Assembly: GCA_021464525.1 (NCBI GenBank)
Contig: JADRCO010000870.1
Span: forward strand, 1 to 25,156
DNA: 25,156 nt
Reading direction: 5' to 3'
DNA from: Rhizophagus sp. LPA8_4_AMF
Lineage: Eukaryota; Glomeromycota; Glomeromycetes; Glomerales; Glomeraceae
Under the pieces are notes generated by a model, which saw nothing but the letters and a program-made list of their open reading frames with translations, was not told the DNA's origin and ran no database searches. Of the stretch, positions 1-8,657 are shown one piece after another. Every line of letters begins with the position of its first letter. Position 1 is the first letter of the stretch. The translations under genes were made by a program, and so were the position numbers.

Positions 1-264
1 ACTCATAAACATCACAAAATTTTACTTAATGAAATGAGCACGATCAGCCCATATGGAAGTTTACCGGAGATCATTATTTAATTTGATAATTTGATTTTTA
101 TGTCATCGAATCATTTTTCAAGAATCGCAACCTAAAAACATCACAATCACAATGATCTACAAAATATTACGTATTTATAAGGGTTGACCTTATACAAATT
201 AGTCGACATTTTCGCTCAATTAAAAAAATTTTTTTTTTTTTTTGAATTGTAAAATTCAGTTATA
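1..264 (+). promoter_or_regulatory. Upstream region of BTB-BACK-TLDc gene 1
   Basis: Non-coding and AT-rich. A TATA-like run (TATTTATAAGG) lies at about 172-182, and a short A run passes into a long T run at about 221-243, ending 20 bp before the ATG. The start context TATAATGG has A at -3 and G at +4. Unlike most other copies there is no CACGTG; the nearest E-box-like hexamer is CATATG at about 50-55. The first 170 bases show nothing else recognisable. Confidence 0.5.
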
Positions 265-1748
265 ATGGTTGATAATAAATTTTTACCGGAATTATCAGAA
301 AATTTACTCGAGATTTTAAATGAAAACCAACATTATGATATTATTATCGAAGTTGGTGATGACCCTCACGTAAAAAAGTTTCGAGCTCATACGCTCATTT
401 TAAATTATCGTTCTCCTTATTTTCGCAAAATTTTATCAACTGATAAAAAGAAAGACGATGGACATATCAAATTACCTAATATTTCGCCTGAAACTTTTCA
501 AATAATCTTAAGGTAAGAATAATTGAATTATAAATTATCAGTTATATAAAGCAATTACTAAAATTTTTCTCGCATACATATTTATTTTGTTTTAGGTATA
601 TTTATGGAGGAAGACTTTCTTTGGGAGAATGTAATGATTCATCTGATATTGTTAACGTTTTGGTTGCTGCTAGTGAACTTAAACTTCGAGGATTAGTCAA
701 TCACTTACAATCTATTTTGATTGAAAATAATTCAAATTGGGTGGAACAAAATTTTAATCTTGTATATCGAACAAGTTTTGAAGATGATTCTTTTTCGGAA
801 CTTCAAAAATATTGTAATGATCTAATGTTCAAAGAACCGGATAAAATATTTAATTCATTAAGTTTTCCTTCAATTCCAGAAGAATCGTTGATCTCACTTG
901 TCCAAAGTGATAATCTTCAAATGAAAGAAACTCAGGTTTGGGAATATGTGCTTAAATGGGGACTTGCTCAAAATCCTGAACTTCCTTCTGATTTTACGAA
1001 GTTTTCAAAAAATGATTTTAATATATTAAAAACTACATTACAACAATGTATTCCTTTTATTAGATTCTATAATTTAACTTCTAAAGAATTTTCTGACAAA
1101 GTATTACCTTATAGGAAAATTTTACCGCAGGAATTATATATGGATTTATTAAAAACTTTTTTAAATTTGCATCCTAATAGTAGTCCAAGTGGTAAATCAA
1201 AACTTCGTAATAATATTGGTTCAAAAATCATTACAAATCGACACGTTGAATTAATTTTAAGATGGATTGAGAAATTAGACATTACAAACAAATTAGCTTC
1301 TTCATACAAATTCAGATTAATGCTTAGTGGTTCTCGTGATGGATTTTCCGTTAGTAAATTTCATGAAATATGCGATAATCAATCTCGTACTGTAACAATT
1401 GTCAAAATGAAAGGAATTAACACAGTTATTGGAGGATACAATCCAATTGAATGGAATGGTGCTATTGACGGTTATAGTAAAACTAGGGAGAGTTTTATAT
1501 TCTCCTTTGAACATAGTGATAGTAATGAAAATTATATTTTAAGTCGTGTAGCGGATGAAAATCACGCTATATGGAATCATCATGAGTACGGTCCATCATT
1601 TGGTAATCATGACCTTATTTTGCATGGTAACAATTTTTATGATAGGAGTTATTGTAATGGTAAAGGTGTTTATAAAAGTCTAATCAGGGAAACTGGAAGT
1701 TATTTTTCTGTAGTAGATTATGAAATATTTCAAATTACAAAGAATTGA
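265..1748 (+). CDS. BTB-BACK-TLDc protein, gene 1 (join 265..512, 596..1748)
   Basis: Two exons joined by an 83-bp GT-AG intron (513-595) give 466 residues. Exon 1 holds the start of a BTB/POZ domain (about residues 14-83: YDIIIEVG, FRAH, NYRSPYF); the splice restores ILR-YIYGG. BACK follows at about 127-245 (WVEQNFNLVY, VWEYVLKWGLAQNP), then a short SGKSK linker and a TLDc domain at about 292-466 (GSRDGFS, KFHEICD, GGYNPIEW, SFIFSFEH, FGNHDLIL). The family role is probably a Cullin-3 adaptor with a TLDc effector domain, which is inferred. The start is chosen because MVDNKFLPELSENLLEIL matches the N-terminus of every paralog. It is more diverged from genes 2-5 than they are from one another. 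AATAAA signals follow at about 1796. No break is seen. Confidence 0.9.
513..595 (+). other. Intron of gene 1
   Basis: Donor GTAAGA and acceptor TTTTAG. It splits an Arg codon as AG|G at the end of the first BTB exon. The same phase and position recur in every paralog in the window. Confidence 0.9.
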
Positions 1749-2565
1749 TTAATATTATATAGATAGTTTTGTAACTTCTTTTAAAACGTTAAAGAAATAA
1801 ATAAATCTAGTTGTTTATTATATTTTATAATTATTACTTCGTAACCCGCCAATAAACCATAAGATTACATTAGTAAAATTCGGTGAAAGTTATATATAAT
1901 TTTATTAGCTACCCAATCCGGTCACCGGAATCTGCAGTTCAAAGTAAAACTATAATATAAAGACTAGCATGTTAGATAAAATATACTATTTGACTATCTA
2001 TTTGCCTAAGTGCTATAAAATTAAATTTAAAAAAAAACGTAATTTAAAACATTTAAAGGCCCAGTGATCATAGAATGATGAAATTTATCTTGTGGAACTC
2101 GTTTTATCATAATGTTTAATGATAATAATTTTATGTTTCTGTGATTGGTAGAAGGCGAGTTATCGCATATTTTTGCTCTGAAATGGTAGATTCTAAATTA
2201 CTAAAAAACAATATTCGTCTTTAAAATTTTATGATTTACTGACGGGATCGCAAAATTAAATAAAAATAAAAAAAAAAAAAGAAATATTCATTCACGTACG
2301 GTTATATTAGCCTCCATCAACTAACCAATTAATATTACAGATTGTAAAATGTGCAAACCTGGCGTAAACTAAGAAAAAATATGGAAATATTTCCAACTTG
2401 GTTTTTTGTATTAAAAATTCGTATTAAGTCACGTGAAATAAGATCGACGGTCTCGTACAAAATTTCTTATGTATAACAATAAACAGTGTAACATTTAATC
2501 AGCATTAAAAAAAAATTTATTCTTTTTTTTTTTCTTTTTTTGTTAATATAATAAAATCAGTTATA
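1749..2565 (+). promoter_or_regulatory. Intergenic region and promoter of gene 2
   Basis: Begins with the gene 1 3' end (AATAAATAAAT at about 1796). Parts of it (about 1905-1945 and 2180-2230) resemble the spacer downstream of gene 2 at about 4190-4240 and 4565-4615: both hold GGAATCTGC and TGGTAGATTCTAA. The spacer was therefore copied along with the gene. A palindromic TCACGTGA lies at 2429-2436, 130 bp before the ATG. An A run and then broken T runs sit at about 2507-2541. The leader ends TCAGTTATAATGG. No gene is seen. Confidence 0.6.
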
Positions 2566-4023
2566 ATGGAGTTTTTACCAAAATTATCTCAAAATTTACT
2601 TGAAATTTTAGATGACGAAGAATATTATGACATCACTATTGAAGTTGGTAATGACCCTAACATAAAAATATTTAAAGCCCATATGAATATATTAAGTTAT
2701 CGTTCTCCTTATTTACGAAGAATTTTGTCAACAAATAAGGAAAAAAATGATAGAACTTTGATGCATATTAAATTACCTAATATTTCACCCAAAATTTTTC
2801 AGATAATCTTAAGGTAAGAGAAAAGATTAAATTATAGATAAATAAGTTGAGCGATAATACATACGTTTTTTTATCTTAGGTATATTTATGGAGGAAAACT
2901 TCCTGTGGAAGAATATGATATTTCTGATATCTTCAAAATTTTGGTTACTGCTAACGAATTAAGCCTACAAGAATTGAATTATTATTTACAATCCTTTTTG
3001 GTTAAAGACAATGCGAGTTGGATAGAACAAAATTTTGACCTAGTATATCAAACAAGTATTGAAAATGATTCTTTCGTGGAACTTAAAAAATATTGTAATA
3101 ATCTTATATCAAAGAAACCAGAAAAGATATTCAAATCGCTTGATTTTCCTTCAATTCCAGAAAAAGTTTTGATTGCAGTTGTTCAAAATGATGAACTTCA
3201 GATGAGAGAAATTCAGGTTTGGGAACATGTACTTAATTGGGGATTAGCTCAAAATCCTGAACTTCCTTCTGATCCTACAAACTTTTCAAAAAATGATTTT
3301 AATATATTAAAAAATACGTTACAACAATGTATTCCTTATATTAGGTTTTATAATTTAACTTCCAAAGAATTTTCAGATAGAGTATTACCTTATAAAAAAA
3401 TTTTTTCAAAGGAATTATATAGTGATTTATTGAAAACTTTTTTAGATTTACATCCTAATAGCAGGCCAAGTGGTAAATCAAAACTTCGTAATTATGTTGA
3501 TTCAGAAATTATTACAATTCAACATTTTGAATTAATTTCAAAATGGATTGATAAATTAGATGTTACAGACGATTTAGCTTCTTCATATGAATTCAAATTA
3601 ATGCTTCGTGGATCTCGTGATGGGTTTTCCGTTAGTAAATTTCATGAAATATGCGATAACCAACCTCGTACTGTAACAATTGTTAAAGTGAAAGGCAGTG
3701 ACAAAATTCTTGGAGGATATAATCCAATTGAGTGGAAATCTGCTGGTGGTTATAGCAACGCTAAAGATAGTTTTATATTCTCCTTTAAAAATAGTGATAG
3801 TATTGAAAATCATATTTTAAGTCGTGTGAAGAGTGAAAATAATGCTATATGGAATGGTCATAATTATGGTCCATATTTTGGTAATTCCGACTTTGTTTTA
3901 TGTGGAAACAATTCTTATGATGGGAGTTACTGTATAAAATACACTTATGAAAAAGACATCAGAGAAACTGGAGAAGTATTTTCAGTAGAAGAATATGAAG
4001 TATTTCAAATTTGCAATGAATGA
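2566..4023 (+). CDS. BTB-BACK-TLDc protein, gene 2 (join 2566..2813, 2880..4023)
   Basis: A 248-nt first exon and a 1144-nt second exon, separated by a 66-bp intron (2814-2879), give 463 residues. BTB occupies about 12-120 (YYDITIEVGNDPN, YRSPYLRRIL, then YIYGGKLPVEEYDISDIF). BACK is about 127-245 (WIEQNFDLVYQTS, VWEHVLNWGLAQNPELP), and TLDc about 290-463 (GSRDGFSVSKFHEICD, GGYNPIEWKSAGGYS, DSFIFSFKN, YGPYFGNSDFVL). The TLDc centre (KVKGSDKILGGYNPIEW, SAGGYSNAKDSF) matches gene 3 in protein and nearly in DNA, which points to recent duplication or conversion between them. Its C-terminus (YEVFQICNE) is unlike the QI-TKN or QILKN endings of the others. The reading frame is intact. The BTB-BACK part suggests a Cul3 adaptor; no catalytic site is expected. 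Confidence 0.92.
2814..2879 (+). other. Intron of gene 2
   Basis: A 66-bp GTAAGA...CTTAG intron in the conserved phase-2 position (AG|G) before Tyr-Ile-Tyr-Gly-Gly. It is the shortest of the array introns. Confidence 0.9.
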
Positions 4024-5000
4024 ATGATTAATATCGAATAAATAATTTTATAATTCTTTTTTAAAATTTTAATTAACAAATAAATGAGTTTTAACTATAT
4101 TCTAAGCGAAAGTAATCAAATTATAATTGTTAATTTCATAATCTGCAAGTAAATTATGAAATGAGTAAAAATTATATAGATAATTTATGGTCGGAATCTG
4201 CGGTTCCGGCAATGCAAAATATAAAATATTATAATTATATGTAATATAAAATATGTTATTTACGGGTAGTTTATTGGTAATTATGCTTAGTTTAGGTTGT
4301 ATTTGTATTTTACATGTATTTATCTTTACTTTTCGATTAATAAATACGCTGACAGTTATAAAAAAAAAAAAATAAAATGTTATTTGACTATCAACTTCCA
4401 AAAAAAAACGTGAATCAATGATTTTAAAAATTTAGATAACACGCCGAGTCGTCGCCAGTTATTGCGTGAAAGGATAAAATAGCACGTAAAGTTCGTCTCA
4501 TAATGTCACATTTAATGGTAATTGACTTCATGTCTTTGTTACGATAGAAAAAGATTACTATCTGCTGGAATGGTAGATTCTAAGTTACTAATAAATAATT
4601 ATCATCGCCTTTAATAAGACTACTTTAACGCCATTAACTAATAATATTACCGATAGTGAGACGTGCAAACCAAGTGTAAATTAAGAGTTAAGAAAAAAAT
4701 AAGAAATTATTACAAATTTATGTGTTTTTGTCAACAGTGTTGGAAATTTATACGCACAAAGCGCACATTCATAAAAACTTGTGCGCAGACTAAGAAGTTA
4801 TATCAGATATGTGATAAAAATACTTTCAAAAACGATGTACGCTGCGCCAACTGCGCGAATCGTCAAGTAGTAATAGGCACGTGTATTAAGATCTACAGGT
4901 TCGACGATCTTTTCGAATTTATATAAGATTGACATTTGGGACAAAAAAAAAAAAAAAATTTTTTTTTTATTCTTTTTATTTGTACTATAAAATCAGTATA
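4024..5000 (+). promoter_or_regulatory. Intergenic region and promoter of gene 3
   Basis: Gene 2 3' end with AATAAA at about 4038 and 4077. A spacer homologous to the one upstream of gene 2 follows (shared GTGCAAACC at about 4662 and 2351). A stretch at about 4735-4870, richer in GTGCGC/TGCGCC runs, has no counterpart upstream of gene 2. CACGTG is at 4878-4883, with GATCTACAGGTTCGAC just downstream, TATATAAG at about 4920 and an A-tract/T-tract at about 4943-4969. The ATG is 123 bp after CACGTG. Confidence 0.6.
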
Positions 5001-6474
5001 ATGAAGTTTTATCCAAAATTATCACAAAATTTACTTGAAATTTTAGATGATGAAGAATATTATGATGTTAAGATTGAAGTTGGTAATGACCCTAACGTAA
5101 AAATATTTAAAGCACATATGGTTATAATAAACTATCGTTCTCCTTATTTACGAGGAATTTTGTCAACAAATAACAAGAAAAATGATGAAACTTTAATGCA
5201 TATCAAATTACCCAATATTTCACCCGAAATTTTTCAGTTAATCTTAAGGTAAGAAAAGATTTAATTATAAGTGAAATAAATAAATTGAACGATAAAAATT
5301 TTTCATAAATACGTTCTTTTTTTATCTTAGGTATATATATGGAGGAAACCTTCCTGTGGAAGAATATGATACTTCTTATGTCTTCGAAATTTTGGTTACT
5401 GCTAACGAATTAAGTCTTCAGGAATTGAACAACTATTTACAATCCTTTTTGATTAAAAACAATGCAAGCTGGATAGAACAAAATTTTAACCTTGTATATC
5501 AAACAAGTTTTGAAAATGATTCTTTCATGGAACTTCGAAAATATTGTAATAATCTTATATCAAAGAAACCAGATAAGATATTCAAATCGCTTAATTTCTC
5601 TTTAATTCCAGAAAAAGTTTTGATTTCAATTATTCAAAATGATGACCTTCGGATGAGGGAAATTCAGGTTTGGGAACAGTTGCTTAAATGGGGATTTGCT
5701 CAAAATCCCAACCTTCCTTCTGATCCTACAAACTTTTCAAAAAATGATTTTAATATATTAAAAAATACGTTACAACAATGTATTCCTTTTATTAGATTTT
5801 ATAATTTAACTTCTAAAGAATTTTTAACTAGAGTATTACCTTATAAGAAAATTTTACCAAAGGAATTATACGTGGATTTATTGAAAACTTTTTTAAATTT
5901 ACATCCTAGTAGTAGGCCAAGTGGCAAATCAATACTTCGTAATTATATCGATTCAGAAATTATCACAATTCAACATTTTGAATTAATTTCAAAATGGACT
6001 GACAAATTAGATATTACAGACAAGTTATCTTCTTCATATGAATTCAAATTAATGCTTCGTGGATCTCGTGATGGGTTTTCCGCTAGTAAATTTCATGAAA
6101 TCTGTGATAACCAATCTCGTACTGTAACAATTGTTAAAGTGAAAGGCAGTGACAAAATTCTTGGAGGATATAATCCAATTGAATGGAAATCTGCTGGTGG
6201 TTATAGTAACGCTAAAGATAGTTTTTTATTTTCCTTTAAAAATAACGATGGTATTGAAAATCATATTTTAAGTCGTGTAAAGAATGAAAATAATGCTATA
6301 TGGAATGGTCATAATTATGGTCCATATTTTGGTAGTAGTGACCTTGTCTTGTATGGGAATGATTTATATAATGGAAGTTATTGTAAAAAAAATGATTATG
6401 AAAAACCAATCAAAGAAACTGGAGAAGTATTTTCTGTAGAAGAATTTGAAGTATTTCAAATTTTAAAAAATTAA
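5001..6474 (+). CDS. BTB-BACK-TLDc protein, gene 3 (join 5001..5248, 5331..6474)
   Basis: The start is set at 5001 (MKFYPKLSQNLLEILDDEEYYD). An open frame runs 24 codons further upstream, but only through the T-tract of the promoter, and no paralog has those residues. Exon 1 is 248 nt, the intron 82 bp (5249-5330), and the protein 463 residues. BTB is about 12-120, BACK about 127-245 (SWIEQNFNLVYQTSFEND, VWEQLLKWGFAQNPNLP), and TLDc about 290-463 (GSRDGFSASKFHEICD, GGYNPIEWKSAGGYS, YGPYFGSSDLVLYGND). It ends FEVFQILKN. It is closest to gene 2 in the TLDc core, but its 3' flank resembles that of pseudogene PsB instead. No damage is seen. Confidence 0.92.
5249..5330 (+). other. Intron of gene 3
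   Basis: 82 bp, GTAAGA...CTTAG, in the array-wide conserved AG|G position. Its interior (GAACGATAAAAATTTTTCAT) resembles the introns of genes 4 and 5. Confidence 0.9.
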
Positions 6475-6813
6475 TATCGTATATTTTAAATTTTTTTGTG
6501 CTTTCTTTGTATGCGTTTAAGTTCTTTCGAAAGTTTGAGAAATAAATAGCGAACCTTTTTTTTTTAATTGTGAAGCCTTTATATTTTTAATTACGTATAG
6601 TCTAAGTGAATTATATTCATTGATTGGCAATCATCACTGAATGAGAGAGTAAACCACTATTTTTCTGCTATCAAGGTAAATTTGTGCTAACGTTATCTAA
6701 AGTGTTAATCGTCAGTTTTCGCTTTCTAAGTCGTAATAAGCACGTGTATATGATCTGCAGGTTCGACATTTCACAAATGAAAAAGAATTTATATATGAAG
6801 ACGAATATTATGA
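6475..6813 (+). other. Gene 3 3' flank and remnant promoter of pseudogene PsA
   Basis: Starts with the gene 3 3' flank: AATAAATAGCGAACC then a T run at about 6540-6565, closely matched after PsB at about 10366. A promoter remnant follows: TCGTAATAAGCACGTGTATA at about 6731-6750 (CACGTG at 6741-6746), then TGATCTGCAGGTTCGAC, like the gene 3 promoter. At 6801-6816 ACGAATATTATGATAT matches the start of BTB exon 1 in other copies, although no ATG or leader survives. This appears to be the 5' end of a gutted paralog. Confidence 0.5.
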
Positions 6814-6821
6814 TATGGGAT

Positions 6822-7159
6822 TAGGGATGGAATCGGTTCAAAATGAGTCGACTCGAGTCGATTCTGGAACCGATCTTAAATTTAAAAGATTCTGGGTCTC
6901 TTGGGCTTAAAACTACTTTTAACCATAATAACCGTTCTGGACTTCGAACCGATTTTGAACCGACTTCAAGAACCGACTCAAATTGAGTCATCTGACGATT
7001 ACATACCAACTATCATTTGAAGGCCAATCAAAATTTTTCTGATTGATCATCATCACATGCTCTACTTGTGTCTTAAATTTGATGCACGTAGCTCATTTTT
7101 TTATTTATTAGAGCCGATGTGGAACCGAATTAGAACCGATGAACCGATTTCCATCCCTA
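6822..7159. mobile_element. hAT-like MITE with 8-bp target site duplication
   Basis: A 338-bp element. The left end TAGGGATGGAATCGGTTC is mirrored by the right end, whose reverse complement reads TAGGGATGGAAATCGGTTC, a terminal inverted repeat of about 18 bp with one indel. It is flanked by an exact 8-bp direct repeat TATGGGAT at 6814-6821 and 7160-7167. The TIR starts YARNG and the 8-bp duplication is that of the hAT superfamily. Inside are repeated GAACCGA/TCGGTTC motifs and no transposase, so it would be moved in trans. It inserted just after the BTB-like remnant of PsA. Confidence 0.85.
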
Positions 7160-7175
7160 TATGGGATCCGCCAAT

Positions 7176-7938
7176 TTCACCGAAGTCTACTTTAGAACCT
7201 GTATTACCAAAAATCACTTGATCCATTTGCCGAAATCTATTTTATTGAAGGAATACTTTACCAAAATGCCATTCCGATGAAAGTAAATTTTGCCGAAAAG
7301 TTTGGTTTTTTTAATTTACTTTATTAAAGCCGAGCCGAGCCGCGGATCGCAATCAATTGAGCTCGGCTCGTTCGAGCCGAGCTTCAATGCAGCTCTATGA
7401 GCCGGTTCGTGAGCTGAGACTAAGCGAAAATGATATTTGCGCAGGTGATCATCAGCTGTTCTATATTTAAAATCTATAAATCGTCCGGCTCGGGGCTCGA
7501 GCAAAGCTACCTTACAGGGGACACTTGGCAAATTTTAAAGAACTGGAAATATTCGGTAAAGCTTGATATAAAATGAAAATTATACGCTAATTTTGGAGTA
7601 CCGTTCCGAGAATGGTGGTATAATTTTATCTTATTTTGAGCTTTACCGAATATTTCCGAGTTCTTTACAGCAGCTGATTTCATAATATACGGGACATACC
7701 GTCGGTAATTCGGTAAAATTCGGTGAAGTTCAGAATAAGATTGTTAGATTCGTAGCACTGGTCCGAGCACAGCGGTGTAGTTTTTATTTTATTCTGGGTT
7801 ATACCGAATCTTACCGAGTTTCTCACGGCATGCCGGGCATGGAGTAAAAATGATGGGTGTTCCGTATATTATCAAAATGGCATTTCGATCAAGTGACTTT
7901 CGGTAACAAGTTTCACAAAATCAGGTTCTTCAGTGATG
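7176..7938. mobile_element. Degenerate inverted-repeat element (possible old MITE or foldback)
   Basis: The outer arms at about 7176-7232 and 7873-7938 are imperfect inverted repeats sharing TCACTTGATC (7214-7223, with its complement at 7887-7896) and GAACCTG. Inside is a second, better foldback: about 7535-7585 pairs with about 7618-7671 (AAGAACT..GGAAATATTCGGTAAAGC). A diverged direct copy of the second arm lies at about 7780-7830. A GC-rich patch occupies 7326-7500. Many TTCGGTAA/TTACCGAA motifs recur. No reading frame looks like a transposase and no clear target duplication was found, so the exact borders are uncertain. Confidence 0.5.
7361..7382. repeat. GC-rich perfect hairpin
   Basis: Arms GCTCGGCTCG (7361-7370) and CGAGCCGAGC (7373-7382) pair perfectly around a 2-base loop. 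They sit inside a patch of repeated GAGCC/GGCTC motifs (7326-7500) that is far richer in GC than the surrounding DNA. Confidence 0.8.
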
Positions 7939-7967
7939 GAGTAAATTTGATAAATGTGTGAAAGCTG

Positions 7968-8336
7968 ATCTAATACTGTAACAATTGTTAAAGTGAAAGG
8001 TAAAACAAAATTTGATATAATCCAATTGAATGAAACTCTGCTGATGTTTATAACAGCACTAAAGATAGCTTCATATTTTCTTTTGAAGATAGTGAAAATA
8101 TTGAAAATTATATCTTAAATCGCGTAGTGAATTAAAATAATGCTATATGGAACGGTGCATGAAAAAGTTATAGTTTCGGTCGGTCCATTATTTGGTAACT
8201 CGGACTTTATTTTGTATAGAAAGTGTGGAAACGATTTTTATGATAAAAGAAAGCGATTATGGAAAATCAATCAAAGAAATTGGTGATATATTTTTCATAG
8301 GAGAATATGAAATATTTCAGATATCAAAATATTAAT
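7968..8336 (+). pseudogene. PsA: 3' remnant of a BTB-BACK-TLDc gene
   Basis: From about 7968 the DNA follows the last third of the paralogs: a match to the TLDc stretch coding TVTIVKVKG, then a damaged GGYNPIEW region, then AGCACTAAAGATAGCTTCATATTT (the DSFIFSF region), CTATATGGAACGG and finally GAATATGAAATATTTCAG just before a stop. Small indels and an in-frame TAA after CGCGTAGTGAAT break the frame. BTB, BACK and the front of TLDc are missing, with 6822-7159 and 7176-7938 in their place. Its 3' flank (GCTGATTAATAGAATA at about 8415) is of the kind found after genes 4 and 5. Confidence 0.8.
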
Positions 8337-8657
8337 TAATTTTGTAATTACTTAAAAAAAGTCTGCAAAATTTTGAAGGAAAAAATAACAAAATATGCTG
8401 ATTTTCTTTATGAAGCTGATTAATAGAATACCTATCTTAATTTATAATAAATGAATTGTATTTATTGGTTATATTGACGAAAAACATTTATTCAGAAAAA
8501 ATATGAAGTATTCCCAATTTATTGTACAACTAAGGTTTCGTTTCATATTTAGTAATAGGCACGTGCACTAATTGACGATCCCGCAAATATATACAAATCG
8601 GGATTAAAAAAAAAATTTTTTTTCCTTTTTTTTTTGTTTATATTAAAATTAGTTATA
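8337..8657 (+). promoter_or_regulatory. Intergenic region and promoter of PsB
   Basis: The 3' flank of PsA contains AATAAATGAATTGTATTTATT (about 8447-8467), whose 7-bp arms could fold. The promoter module follows: CACGTG at 8560-8565 with CACTAATTGACGATCCCGCA directly after, TATATAC at about 8589, and an A-tract/T-tract at about 8605-8635. The leader ends TTATAATGG. The spacing from CACGTG to ATG is 98 bp, the shortest in the array. Confidence 0.6.

Noticed and set aside
4102-4401. 99-codon minus-strand frame
   Set aside because: It is rich in Phe, Tyr, Ile and Asn from AT-rich spacer, has no domain, and lies in DNA related to the spacer after gene 1.
4663-4926. 87-codon frame with Cys pairs (CFCQQC, CANC) upstream of gene 3
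   Set aside because: Its first part is homologous to the non-coding spacer upstream of gene 2, and its end covers the gene 3 CACGTG and TATA region. No paralogous spacer keeps it open. The Cys pairs come from TGCGC-rich DNA.
6821-7009. 62-codon minus-strand frame
   Set aside because: It lies inside the MITE, which has no coding capacity expected or seen.
7316-7531. 71-codon minus-strand frame in the GC-rich patch
   Set aside because: It is caused by the GAGCC/GGCTC repeats. There is no start context or domain, and it lies within a repeat element.
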